This document shows positions 32,618 to 44,345 of a stretch of 64,000 nt of DNA, piece after piece. Position numbers and translations under genes: made by a program. Source of the stretch: Thalassia testudinum (taxonomy: Eukaryota; Streptophyta; Magnoliopsida; Alismatales; Hydrocharitaceae); NCBI GenBank assembly GCA_037157565.1, contig JAZHRO010000026.1:32168501-32232500 (forward strand), given 5' to 3'. Under the pieces are notes generated by a model. The model saw only the letters and a program-made list of their open reading frames with translations. It was not told the origin of the DNA and did no database searches. Position 1 is the stretch's first letter. Every line of letters starts with the position of its first letter.

Positions 32618-32740
32618 CTGTAATGCAACATAACATACAGTTGTAATACAAGTCTAGAACAAGTGCATCTTTTGTAAGTTATAATAAAAATAAGTTGTAA
32701 TGCATCATCTTTACAACACGTTGTAGCATTATCAAACATG
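32618..32740 (+). mobile_element. SIRE-like LTR fragment, right part
   Basis: CAGTTGTAATACAAGTC followed by AGAACAAGTGCATC repeats blocks at 7625-7655 and 7755-7780. It is the continuation of the LTR fragment that ends at 7927. Confidence 0.6.
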
Positions 32741-33429
32741 TTCGCTCAAGAACAAACAACAAGAATGTTTGAGTTGAATGATAAGGAATATTCCATATAT
32801 GTATTATTCAATAAATAACATAATAAATATTATTGGATAATTATATAAATAATAGGTAATTTTAAGTGCATAACCCAAAATCACTACCAAATGTTGATGC
32901 TGGTTTCCTCAATTGAGAGTACACTCTAACGACCATAAATATGGATTTATTTAGGCACTTATGAGCGCAATGCTGAATGAATACATTTCCTAATATATGC
33001 TTAATAACTTGGTCCTTTTTTTAGGATCGAGAGGGCTACCAAGTCAGGTAAATCACATGGATCCAATAATTACTATAATTAGGCAAAAAATAGCATCTTA
33101 GTACCACGATGAATTCAAGAGAAAAGACAAAATCCAAGTATCTACCAATGAGGTTGGGGTGTCTCCGTTATCCTACTTTCTACCTCGCGTCCCATCATAC
33201 GATTTCGTTAACGTTAATAAAATATTATTTTGAAGAAAAAAAAGCTCAGTACCCTAATTGGCAAGAGAAAAGACAGCAGCTGAGCACCTCTTAAAGAGAG
33301 AAAAGACAAGAAATTGACTTGGCTCTACACAAAAATCAAAATATAGTTGGAGATTTGATATTCCCGAGTATACTTAGAAAAGAAGATTTCCAGCTCAGGG
33401 AACGTTGTCGGATTATGATATAGGAACGG
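32741..33429. other. AT-rich DNA, no gene
   Basis: No recognisable domain or element end. Short frames only. Confidence 0.5.
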
Positions 33430-34280
33430 TTGATTATTATACTATTATATGTTGCTATTTTAACAGGCTATGCTTATTATGTTTACGTGTATTCCGACCG
33501 CTCGCGGGGTAAGGTGCGACAAACTAATCATGAAAAAACGTGGATGGAGTCCAAGTGCATTTTAACAGGATTAATTCCATTTCCATCTGCGGCGCGGAGA
33601 GCATTTGGCTTGAACTCCCCCTTCCGCTACCCTCCTTTCGCTCCTCATCCATCTACTGCTTGGGTCTCGATCAGTTGTCGATCATCGATCAAGGCTCCCT
33701 TCTCACCACACTTTACCTACGTCTCTATCTTCTTCTCTTCGATGCACTTGGTTTGAGTTACGACAGCCTTTACTCTGTGGCTGCTGCTATAATGTGCAGG
33801 TGCAATGGGCTCGATCGTTAAGCCAGAAGACACCCGTAGTGTTGCAACCACCACATTGGAAGAAGGTTTCACAATGACATCGATCCATCACCTCCAACTC
33901 TACTTCCACATTTCAACGTCATTTTTACTTCTGGGGTCACGTAGAAATCAGGCTTATCACGATCGGGTTGATGATCGCTCTCCGTCCGACCACTTCTCAC
34001 CCATTAACGTGATTATCAATGACGTCAGCAGCATTTTGTTGTTCTTAATACGTTGTGCAAGTTTACATGCAACGGAATTAATATATTAGGTATTTCTTTT
34101 CTGTTTTCTTTTTATTTTGTTTCGTGTTCGTTATTTTTTTGAGTCCCCCCCTCTTCAGAGGGAGTTACCTTATCCCTCTCGAACGGGAGTAGAGGATGTC
34201 TTTTCTTCCTTACTCTAAGGTTTAATTCTATATGATTTTCGTTCCCCTAATGAAAGATTTTATTTCAAAAAAGAAAAAAC
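33430..34280 (+). other. Possible poly(A)-ended retrocopy, origin unknown
   Basis: A more GC-rich island contains short frames (33540-33821 and 33805-34089) and a splice-acceptor-like TATAATGTGCAG before ATGGGCTCGATC. It ends in GATTTTATTTCAAAAAAGAAA (34256-34279), a LINE- or mRNA-like 3' end. I do not recognise the translated sequences. It could be a 5'-truncated LINE, a processed pseudogene, or a fragment of a gene with its UTR. Confidence 0.25.
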
Positions 34281-34900
34281 ATTGACCATAATTGAGTCAA
34301 TCATCCATGCCAAAATTGACTAATTGACTAGGGCAAACAACCATGTCATCAGTAAAATAAAGATTGGCAAATGTCATCGATCCATTTAGATAGGTTTGAA
34401 TTATTTAGTTTAGGTCACATTTGATTTGAGTTGATAAAATAATCATCCATGACCCAACCAAATTAGATTAGATTTGGGTCGATTCGAGTCAGATGCAATT
34501 TAGGTGGGGGTGAAACTCAAATTTTGCATATATTTGTTAACAAAGAAAGAATTTATAAAAGGAAAAAAATTTTACAACATGATAATGACTAAATACTTCA
34601 TTTATCTTATAAAAAATTAAATAACATCGATGATTACAAAAAAAAACTTTTAAAATATATATTAATATTATTTATAAATTAATTCACCTTTATATAAATT
34701 ACATATACTAAGTTCATCAATCAATCAATCCAAAATCCACGTAACTTTTATAATTTAGATCTCAACCTAATCCATAACCCAAATAATCTAAATCAAGTAA
34801 CTTATATTCAATAATTGGATCGAATTATTTAAATTGACCAAAATAAGGTCCACCTTGAATACCAGCATCTCGATGACTCAAATTAATCTCCGTGGAGATT
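34281..34900. other. AT-rich intergenic DNA
   Basis: Very AT-rich, with A-runs and no coding signal. Confidence 0.5.
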
Positions 34901-35250
34901 TCTAGGAAATACCTCTTCATGAACAGGTCTGCCACTTCAGTTGGAGATGTTCCATCTTCTGAAGCCTATAAATAGGGGTTGACCACCTCAGCAATTTCAT
35001 TCTCTTTTCAATCTGTTCATTTTAGTTTGCATTTCTTTTTCAACTCTACGAGTGCTCTGCTTCTCCCAAGATTAGTTGTAGAGATATATGATTTTGGAAA
35101 ATCAAACAAGTTACAAATCCAATTGAGGATTGACTCCAAAGATAGATCAAATTTTCATACTTACAATCCAATTAGTAAATGCGATCTAGGCAATAGGATG
35201 GATCATGATGTAATCACGGGACTTTTGACCGGGTTTATCTTGTTCTCTTG
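34901..35250 (+). promoter_or_regulatory. LTR-like promoter region with TATA box
   Basis: CCTATAAATAGG (34965-34976) followed by a C/T-rich leader resembles a copia-type U3/R junction. LTR ends were not found. The open frame after it (34979-35251) has no recognised domain. Confidence 0.3.
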
Positions 35251-35786
35251 ATTCGACAATGATACAAAGATTAGATTAACGAGATTTCAAATCATTTGTT
35301 TGAACTTTTTTTCTATTCCTTGATAATTACATGATTTCAATAGTATTCTATGCATAGCTTTGCTACTCTTAAGTCATTTTGTGAATAAATAATTATATTT
35401 AGCATGATATTACGTTTAGGAGTTTGAATCTTAAACTATTGTATTTTTCATTTGTAGGAGTAAGGACGGGAGGAAGTCTTGAAAATATAAAACATAGAAG
35501 CACCATGAAGTAAGAACGCAACATTCTTCGAGGTCCAAGAAAGTAAGAGATGACCAACGATATTTTTGGAGGAATCATAAAAGAGAAACCTTTTTTTTTT
35601 GTTTGAAGTAAAGAGAGATCATATTTAGGCCCACTGTATTGATATCTTTTTGTTATAGACCTAAACATACCACTTAGGGCCAATAAATCCCACAAAAGTC
35701 CTAATTTACCTCCTAGTCAGCATGGACTCAGGCCTAATAAGTTGACTCAAACCCAACACAATAGTATTGGATCTCAAATCAGGATC
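35251..35786. other. Intergenic DNA, no gene
   Basis: No recognised domain. It ends in the GGATC target site (35782-35786). Confidence 0.5.
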
Positions 35787-38341
35787 TGAAATGACCCTTT
35801 CCTGGGGTCATTTGGCCTTTTCGAAATCTGTAAGATTTTCATATAATTTTAAACCCCCTTGGATTTTGTCTTGAGACTTGGGAGGAAGAGAGGATAATTG
35901 CAGGAGTATCCCCGCAACTTTCCTCACCCCACCATCCCTCTTCCATGACACCCTCACCTCACCTCCCTCATTGCACCATCCCTCTCCTGCGACACCCTCC
36001 ACCATGCTGCTGCCCATCTCTCGCCAACGCCTCCACGCTCCATAAAAGCCCCTCCCCTTCCCCTCATTCTCTCACCACTCAGCCGTTGAGCGAGAGGAGA
36101 AGAAGAGGGAGAGCGGAGGACCGAGGGATCGGAGGATTCCCGAAGGGAGCGAGGAGGTGCTGCTGTTGCAGCCGTTTCTATAGCGAGAAAATATTCAGAA
36201 ACGGTTCTGCGGAATCATTTTTCCGCAGAATCAGACGTCCGGAACAACATCCAGACGTCAAGCTGGACGTCCGAAGGTAGTATCAGACATCTGGTAAAGC
36301 ATTTTTTTTCTTCCATTATTTTCCTGCCAAAGTCCTGACCAAGTATGCACATGTGTCAGAGGTTGGGAGCTGCATCAGCACGAGGATCGAGGCAGTTTCA
36401 GATGTCTGGGATCATCTCCAGACGTCTAAAGGGACCCCCAAATGTCTACACTGAGTCCCAAACGTCCGAGGAAGGCGCCCCGAGCAAGGTATGCCTGTGA
36501 GTTCGTTTAAGACATCTGGGGACCTTTCCTAGACATCTGATTTCAATCAGGATTGGTGTTTTTGGGCCCATTCAAGGCCCAAACGAGGTCGATTTTCCGC
36601 AAACAAAACGTCTTTGGTTTCCGTGCGAGTTTCTCTATGTAATGGTACTTTGTTCGTGTCATTTTGAACACTTTTGACCTGCCAAACCATGTCATAGGTC
36701 TCCAGTCCGTCGAGTATACGAGACCTGCGGAGACGTTGGGAGCTACTGTACGAGCCCCCATTCCACTCGGTTACCCTGGTAGAGTGGTTCTTACTCTAAT
36801 TTCGAAATTAATAAAGTGCATGTATAAAATTAGTTGAACCTAAGATGTGAGATGAACTCTAGGAAGAAGTAAACGCATGCTTTAGAATACATCTATTCGA
36901 TTGAACCCTAGGTTGTGACATGAACATTAGGGCTAGAGAAGATGCATGTGTAGAGAGATGAATGATTGAATAAATCTTAAGTTGCCTATACTAACTGAAA
37001 TAAACTACGTTATGAGTAGAAAAATGAACTCGTACTATGGAAACTGAGATGCCTGTTCTATATGTAACAAACCAGATACGGAATAAGAAAAGTTCATGTA
37101 CGAACCCTATAGGAAATGTAGAATGGACAAGAATACTGTAGTACGGAGAACTGGATGGTTCTGGAACACGTCGCCACGAGCAACAGTCCGGACTTAGCTT
37201 GGGGAGGTGAGCTGACCTTCATATACGTAGTACCGAAGAGAGAAACTATCCCTTTTAGAGTAGAGGGGAGCTTGCCGCCCCTTGGGTGGAGACCTAGGGG
37301 TGGGTTTGGCCACTCTACGTTGACTCCTGTTAGCCCTCACGTACGTGGTACCGAGGAGAGCTACTTAGTGTAGGGGGGAGCTAGCCGCCCTAGGGGGCCC
37401 GGGATTAGGTTTGGCCACCCTACACCAACTCTTGTTAGGCCCATTGGGCAAACCTGGATAGTCGGACTAGGGCACATAGACTATGAGGGGCAAGACCCCT
37501 ATTTTTGAGGGACGAGACCCCTGTTCTGAGAGGGCAAAGTCTTGTGTTGTCCCGTACTGTATGTTTGGGCATACCCGCTAGCGGAAATGACTGACTACAT
37601 GCCGTGTGGAGTAGCTACCCATGAGCTTATCACGTGTGCCATAGTCACCGTTACGTCACGACCGTGACCTCGGGGTAGTAGACCGGGTATAGGACTACCA
37701 CGGGGAACTCTCCCAGCCAGGAGAGTGCCACGTGTACATCCTGCATCGCAGGAAAACTACAAGCAAGATCGTTCCTTTAAAGAATAAGAAGATTGAGAAA
37801 TGTCATAGAACTCGATTAGAGTACTCAGATCAATCACACGTAATAAGATAATTGGAATCGACAGATAATATTTTAAGCTACTTATTTAAATTGCATTACA
37901 TGTTTTAGCCACTACTCTACTCAGCGTTAGCTGACTCCAGATGTTATAACTTTGTACAAGTCAGGGATTCGAGTAGCCAAAGCCACCAGCTGCTGAGGGT
38001 GCTGGGCCCAGTCGAGCCCAGCTATAGTTTCCTTCTGCTTATTGTTGTAGTGAGTTCCTGTAGTTCACGTTATTCCAGCTATATTTACATCATATGTGTG
38101 CTAGTTTTTGTGCTGTGATGGTTGTGTTCTATACTAGTTCTGTTGTGATGGCCTGTATTATTATCATAATTGCCGTTCTTTTTCCTCTATTATCAGTTTT
38201 TATTTTCTACTTAGTTACATTACTTGTGTGGTTTTGGAATAAATGTGTGTTCAGTTATTTCTCGATGGACGATTGGGTCTTGAGGTTCGTCGAGGCGACC
38301 CGTCCTCATGTTCTATTGGGAACCGAGAACAGGCCATGACA
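35787..38341 (+). mobile_element. Gypsy family-2 solo LTR
   Basis: It begins TGAAATGACCC and ends GGCCATGACA (38341), with GGATC perfectly duplicated on both sides (35782-35786 and 38342-38346). Length is 2555 bp. It carries a CATAAAAGCC TATA-like box near 36041, an ACGTCT array at 36230-36540, stacked hairpins near 37480-37550, and the TTGGACGA-like 3' block. It is a solo LTR left by recombination between two LTRs. Confidence 0.92.
36230..36540. repeat. 20-bp phased ACGTCT array in family-2 LTR
   Basis: Units start exactly at 36401, 36421, 36441 and 36461. An earlier group near 36233 has spacings of 20, 12 and 20. Central CG is often TG or CA. Confidence 0.88.
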
Positions 38342-38930
38342 GGATCGGTCCGACGCGACCCACCTCTCTATTGTGTTAGGTCTTGGGTTCAATTCTTGGA
38401 CCCACATGGACCTGATGATCCTGATAAGTAGAACTCGATCGACCTAAGACAGACCCGATGAGCCTAATAAATATGATCCATTAAACCCATATTTGATCTG
38501 CATTGACCCATTGGACCCGATAGAGGATCCCTTAAACTCACGGACCCCTTAGACCTACATAAGACCCAACCAATATCGAGTCAGGTCTATTAAATCTTTA
38601 TCTGGTCGGGTCTCAAGTTAAGGACATAGGATCTATTTTCTTATCGAGTTGGATCCAACCTGACCTGATAATTTTCAGATTAAGTGAAATCAAGTCAATT
38701 CCATTAGACCTAATTGACACCCCTAATCCTAACCTATAATCACCTTCCATGCCACCCCTTGGACATTCACTTTCCCTCTCTCCCAAGAAATGCATGTCTA
38801 AGAAAGAAACCCTAAGTCTCCCTTTATTTCCATTCATGCACTCAATTAAGAGAGAGATTGATTGTTATCCTAATTCTATTTAGGAAATGCTAATTAGAAC
38901 CAATTCAAGCCTATTCCTTCCCCTCAAACT
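38342..38930. other. GGACCC/GACCCGA-rich degenerate DNA
   Basis: Short GACCC- and GGACC-containing motifs recur across 38350-38600. No coding region is recognised. Confidence 0.45.
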
Positions 38931-40280
38931 TGTTGGACAAACAATTCATCTGCGGCATTGCGAAAGCATGAAAATGATTTATTAAAACTTTTGATTTGAG
39001 AAACGGTTTAATGCCTGAAAAAACTGAACAATCAAGATCAAATAGCAACCTAAATTGGAACCATATCGGAAGAACTAGTTTCTTCCCATTTTAGGATCCT
39101 CACAAATATCAAGATTATACCTCTAGCCTAGCATGGCACAACACCCCACTTGTTGTGCTTCCTATCATAAGTCCTGACACGGCAAGACTCCCTTATTCTC
39201 GGTAGGCGGATGAACCCTTTGATGCCAATTGTACATAGCACTAACCTTTTGCGAATCCCAGAGGCAACCCTTACCAACACAAACTTGGCAACATAAGTCG
39301 TAAAGCCCATAGCCAATACATACTGGATGTCTAGTGACCTTACTACACGTCTACAAGCCCCCCAAGACTTCTAATCACGATCTTGGAAGTCTGACAACCA
39401 AGTTAGACATCTAGCATGAGAGGCTCTGGATGTTTGGAAGGAAAATTGGACTTCTAATGCCCATCTTGGATGTCTCCCAAAAAGGTGAGACATCCAAAAG
39501 ATGAAGAAGATGGGTGACGCCTCTTCTTCTTTTCTCTCTTAGAAGTGGTAGGAATAATTATGACTTCAAACCTTGCCTAGGGAGATATATAGGGAATCAC
39601 CCTAATCCTAATATAATGGAGACCATTGTGTTAAATCTTTCAATTGGGAACTACTCCTACTTGATTATTTATGAATTGGCCCTTCCATTAATTGAACTAA
39701 TTGAGTTTTAGTACCTAAATTGCATTTAGTTTCTATACAAATCACTTTGAATCAAAACTAAACCTTATTAGCCCAATTAAATGCAAAATTAAATACTATT
39801 TAACTTTTAAATATTAGTTGATTTTTCTATAAGTAGGAACCCATTGAAATTATTATTGATTTCATCACGTCAATAATGAAGTGTTCAAGATTCGTGATTT
39901 ATGGCACTACACCTCCCTCAGATATTTCAAATACACATGAATCCTTTACACTGGAAGACTTATGTAAACTCAAGGTTTAATTCTCAAATTCACTGCCCTT
40001 CCTACCAAGGGTTACAAATGTTCATATTCTCCTTGTATAATTATGATGAGAACCAAAGCTAATTGCTTTATAGAAGGACTGTCTTTTTCCTTTCATGCAT
40101 GGGTCTGATCAAGACCTATACAACCATGCATAGACTTTCATACATTTTTATATGCCTAGAATAAACATGTGTCTTACAATCAACTATGTACACCTACAAT
40201 AGTATATTTGTTTGATCCCTTCAAGAGATCATATGTCTTATATGCTCTCACATGCATATCAGCTTTCTAGTCTCAACACC
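38931..40280 (-). mobile_element. Probable copia solo LTR (right boundary uncertain)
   Basis: TGTTGGACAAACAATTC with GCATGAAAATGATTTATTA following is a common terminal sequence of plant copia LTRs read backwards. A candidate opposite end is GTCTCAACA at about 40272-40280, but no matching duplication flanks the two. A minus-strand TATA (near 39580-39590) precedes the array at 39325-39490. Assignment and right boundary are tentative. Confidence 0.4.
39325..39490. repeat. 20-bp phased degenerate GAYGTCT array
   Basis: Equivalent A positions fall at 39327, 39347, 39367, 39387 and 39407 (exactly 20 apart), then 39430, 39450 and 39470. Units include GGATGTCTAG, AGACATCTAG and GGAAGTCTG, mostly with the CpG lost. 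Confidence 0.8.
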
Positions 40281-40559
40281 ATGGTGGGTGCACTATTGGT
40301 CCACCAAATGTATATATTCAAGTACAAAGACACATCTGTCTCAGGTTCAAGGATACGCCTTCTCCATGATGGCAATAAGAGAAGGACTTACCACATCTTT
40401 GTCTCATCAAATCAACCCCTTGACTCCACTTGCATAATAACCCTGATTCTCCATTCCTATGCAAAAGGCATGCATCAAGGCCATCCGTTAGGAAACAGTC
40501 CCTCAAGAAGATTAACATCTCCTCCTAGACTTGAGACAATCAGTTAGCTATCATGATCA

Positions 40560-42200
40560 TTCTTGATGACATCTGAAAGAAAAATCAAACATCTGAAACA
40601 TTAGATATAGATGTCTGAAGGAACAAATTAGACATTTGAAAAATCTGGAAGAATGAGTTCTCAAGGTTTTAAAGAAGTAAAATTGAACAGATAGGTTTTA
40701 AGATGTATCCTATGGGTATTTTCAAGATTGTAAAGGCTAAGGCTCTTTTACATTCTAACAAAGAAAAAATAATACATCAAAATAAAAAAAATTAAACTAT
40801 CAAAACTATTTATCTTCATCTCCTTGATGCTTTTTCTCCTCCATCTTTTTGAGCTTGAGCTTTCATCAAGCTTCATCCATCTCTAAGCCTAAAATATTGA
40901 TATCTAAATACAATGTTAAATATAATATGCTTTGCTATCATCAAAAGCAATAACCATGGTGTTTTATCACCTTCACTATCTAGGATGTTTCCCTTACTCT
41001 CCAAGCAAGAATCACTAATTACATCACAAATCCGAGGGTGGTGTACCTCAAGTACAACTTCACTTCTTGGACAACCTCAAAAATGATTTCATTCCTCTTC
41101 AAAAAATAATAATATGCCTACAACTTAGACACCCAACTTTACACAAAAATACAAAATTAAGCAAGTCCTATAGAGCCAATAGCATGTGTAATGAAAGTGA
41201 ATACAATTAGGACTTAAAATATACTCCCCAAAACTTCCCTTTTCAAAATATAAAAGTATAGCGTGAAGGAAGCAGAGTACGAAAGCTCTTCATAAATGGG
41301 AATGAAAATTTGAGCATTTTATGAACACTGACCGTTGGAACTTAAGAGTAAGTGAGAGAGAGATCTGTTTGTTGGTTTTAAGACTTTGTATGCCATTTAT
41401 AGACTTTGATTTAAGGCTTAGTAACTATTGAAAAATCAAAATATTTCATTCGAATCCAAAACGAAAAGGTACAATTTTGAAAAGATGTAACAGTTCAAAA
41501 TTCTCTAAATTAATTGATTAGCTCTCATATTAGTCTATTAATGGATTGTAGTTAAACAATTAATAAAGAAAAAATTGATTGATTAATTTCTTCTCATCAT
41601 AGTTCGACCCAAAACACAAACTTACAAAATTAATTGATTGACTGATTTTGTTAATCGATTAACCCTGTTCCAAAAACTTTGATTAATTTTCAATTTGACT
41701 CAATTGAAGCTCTTTTCAAACTCTGAAATTAATTGATTAACCGTTACTCTTAATCGATTAATTATTTATTTTAAGTGTTAGAAAGTTTGAAAATTGTGTC
41801 TTTTCATCAAGGGGTGTTTTCAAACTTATAACTAACATTGCAGATGAATCATAAACGTTCTTAATCAATTAATTTTGAATCATTTCAATTTTAAAAAAAA
41901 TTCTAAGTAAATAACTCTAAGAAGTGCGATGCGTGTGTATGCTCATGGATTGACTCTTTAACAAAGAATCTAAAACTTAAAATACAGCTTTACATGAGCT
42001 AAGCTTTGAACTCTTTGAGCTAAACTTTGATCATATTGAAGCTTCAGAAATAGCACTTCATGTATCAAGATTCCTTCATATTTTTAACTCAACATCATCA
42101 TTATCGTATTTTATCTTCTTTGCAAGTGATTTTAGATTCCACTTGATAAAGTTAGACGTATCCAAATATTATATCTTATTTTGCTAACATCAAATATCAT
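40560..42200 (-). mobile_element. Two abutting SIRE-like LTR fragments
   Basis: Read on the minus strand, a block near 40970-40890 (GGTGATAAAACACCATGG then TTTTGATGATAGCAAAGC) matches the start of the LTR at 26824. A block at 41170-40985 (ACACCACCCTCGGATTTGTG) matches that LTR's late region (31010-31030). A second start-like block lies near 42200-42160. So the late part of one copy abuts the start of another. Array motifs differ: ACATCTGA types at 40560-40640 and TTAATTGATTAA types at 41500-41780. Confidence 0.5.
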
Positions 42201-43040
42201 TCTTCTTCTTCTTCTTTGAGCTTCGCGCTCTCAACTTTGTCATTGGAAGAAGTCATGGTGTAACCTCTTGCGACCTCCGGAGTTGTTGCTTTCTGTGGTG
42301 ACCTCAATAGTCATCGCGACGACTGTCGTTGCCTTCTCTTCTTTTTGTATCTTCTCAAGATTGATAGATGTAAGAAAATCCTCATGTGAGGTGCCAGTAG
42401 CCCCACATGGAAACCTTTGCATCTTACCTAGATCATTAGTGAAGGAACTTCTTGGATCAACCATTAGTCTTTTGGCAACCTGAGAAGTCGTTGCTTCTTT
42501 TGGCAACTTCGAAAGTTATTGTGTGGACTGCAGTGTCCTCTTCTTGGAGTGATAAACTAATGTACGACCTCATACATAATATTTGACATCTTTTCTCTGG
42601 GAAAATCGCCTCTTTTGAAGGAGAGTAAAAAATCGGATATAATGTGTCAATTAGAAGAGTAAGAAGATCACAAACCATATAACTTGATAAATCTCCTCTT
42701 CCCTTTTCTGGATCTCAAACTTCGCCATCTTTGTTGACATTGCAGCTTCAATGGCAGATGTATCTGTCATCTCCTCTAATTCACGATCTTCCTCCTTCGT
42801 ATAAGGCGCTGGATGTCACAAGGAAGATGATTCGATGAGAATCCATACACGATTCCTTGGGCGTTGCGTAAGGTGCCAAGATCTTCCAAGGAATTCGAAG
42901 CATGAATCCCCGTGTTGAAGGATGAAAAACCACATGTATGGCCTGATTTGTATTTCTAGAACTCACACACAAGTGCTCGTGCATGAATCCTTCTCCCGAT
43001 CTTCTCTCCAAATGTGGCATGCCAAGAGCCTAGACCGTAG
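42201..43040 (-). mobile_element. Internal remnant of a copia-like element
   Basis: It lies just downstream, on the minus strand, of an LTR-PBS pair. Short frames (42240-42506 and 42781-43020) give no recognisable gag or pol domain. It is probably the degraded leader/gag region cut off by the SIRE-like fragment. The element type rests on the LTR and PBS only. Confidence 0.4.
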
Positions 43041-43052
43041 GCTCTAATACCA
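43041..43052 (-). other. Primer-binding site
   Basis: Minus-strand TGGTATTAGAGC directly follows the LTR end. It differs by one base from the initiator tRNA-Met complement TGGTATCAGAGC. Confidence 0.7.
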
Positions 43053-43518
43053 TGTTGAGTTTGGCGTGAGCATGGAGACATGGAAGCTCCTTGGTGTGGC
43101 AAAAATAGTCCACGTGGGGACTGTTCCATGTTGGAACACAGAGAGAGAGAGAGAGAGGGCAGCAGCCGACGCAGAGAGAGAGAGAGAGGAGAGGAGTTGT
43201 TGTGTTGGAAGTATTATTTTATTAACTCAAAGATCAAAGGATTACAAAGATTCTTTGTTTTTTTATAGAAAAGAGAACATATCACAATCCCTTAAAACAT
43301 GAAACAAACGAAATCAAATCTTCTATTTTTAAAAAGACTAAATCCTAATTAACAAATCAAATCTTCTAAACAAACTTACTAAAACCAAATATTCGAAACT
43401 AGAAAACACCTAACTTGGACCACAAGAAAACACCAAAGCCACCCTCAAGCACTGGCGTCCCTTTGGGTCCCTGACAAGTTGCCACGTGGCACTGCTACAT
43501 AGCTCTTTATTTCTAACA
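43053..43518 (-). repeat. 5' LTR of a copia-like element
   Basis: On the minus strand it runs from TGTTAGAAATAAAGAGC (43518) to GCCAAACTCAACA (43053), 466 bp, immediately followed by a PBS. A TATA box, TTCTATAAAAA, lies near 43270. The R/U5 part contains GA microsatellites. The partner LTR was not found in the window. Confidence 0.7.
43140..43193 (+). repeat. (GA)n microsatellites
   Basis: Two GA runs (about 43140-43158 and 43172-43193) lie inside the LTR leader. Confidence 0.9.
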
Positions 43519-44174
43519 GATGATAATGACCATAAATGTTGAGAGTGATACACTTCTAACTAATAGTTAATTGATTGATAATGAATAACAAGAATGAGTT
43601 AATGGAAATAACTAATTAGTACCCATCTTCTAAGCTCTTATTTCTATGCTTTTCATTTTGCACTACTTTATTTAACTTTTGCTAACGTATTCCTTAGACT
43701 CTATACTTAGCTAGAAGCAGTTGCATTTAAAGCATCTTGTACAAGACCTAACTCAACATTAGCAAAAGGTTCATGAGGATTATACACCCTTCTTATAGTT
43801 GTTTAGTTTTGTTTCCATACTTTCATTACTTGATTCTTGATTTCTTATTTTCTTTTTAGTACTTCCTGAGAGAACCTGTACCCATCATAGTTTTGTGGAC
43901 TTGTGGAATTGTATTATTTATTCTGGTTGTCATTTGCTCACTTATTTTATAATGCTTCATGATTTGTTTGTTTAACTAATGTTGTTTTATGATTACGTGT
44001 TGGGTGATTGTAGATCTTATGGTTTAAATGAGAATTAATACTTGGAGACTTGGGTTCTATTAGGTCAAGTCAATTGTTCAAGCCTAGGTAGTCACATAAG
44101 CTATCAATGAATCAACTTGATTTGATTGATTAGTCAAGGACCAATTATTATGGAGGTTAAATGATCCTCCTAAG
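43519..44174. other. Intergenic DNA, no gene
   Basis: AT-rich, without recognised domains. Confidence 0.5.
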
Positions 44175-44332
44175 TGTTAAGAGAACAACAAGGAGTGAAA
44201 GTTGTAAGAGAGAGTGTACACTCTCTTCTCTTACACCTTTGTATTTATAGAAAAGAATCAAGTTGTTACAAGAATGGTTACAACCTATATGTAAATTTAC
44301 AAAAACACACTCAACATAATTACATATCGACA
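44175..44332 (-). repeat. Probable 3' LTR of Ale-like copia element
   Basis: On the minus strand the segment starts TGTCGATATG right after the polypurine tract and contains CTATAAATAC (44250-44241). A candidate end is CTCTTAACA at 44175. A length near 158 bp would fit the short LTRs of the Ale lineage. The left boundary is a guess from the TG...CA rule. Confidence 0.4.
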
Positions 44333-44344
44333 CCTCCCCTCAAA
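44333..44344 (-). other. Polypurine tract of copia element
   Basis: Minus-strand TTTGAGGGGAGG ends at the LTR start. It is a normal plus-strand primer and contrasts with its absence in elements A and B. Confidence 0.65.
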
Positions 44345-44345
44345 C

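Noticed and set aside
38094..38339. Hydrophobic open frame resembling a membrane protein
   Set aside because: It is the T-rich 3' part of the family-2 solo LTR, and equivalent sequence exists in other LTR copies.
42240..43020. Two open frames that might be copia gag
   Set aside because: No gag or zinc-knuckle motif is visible; retained only as an unassigned internal remnant.
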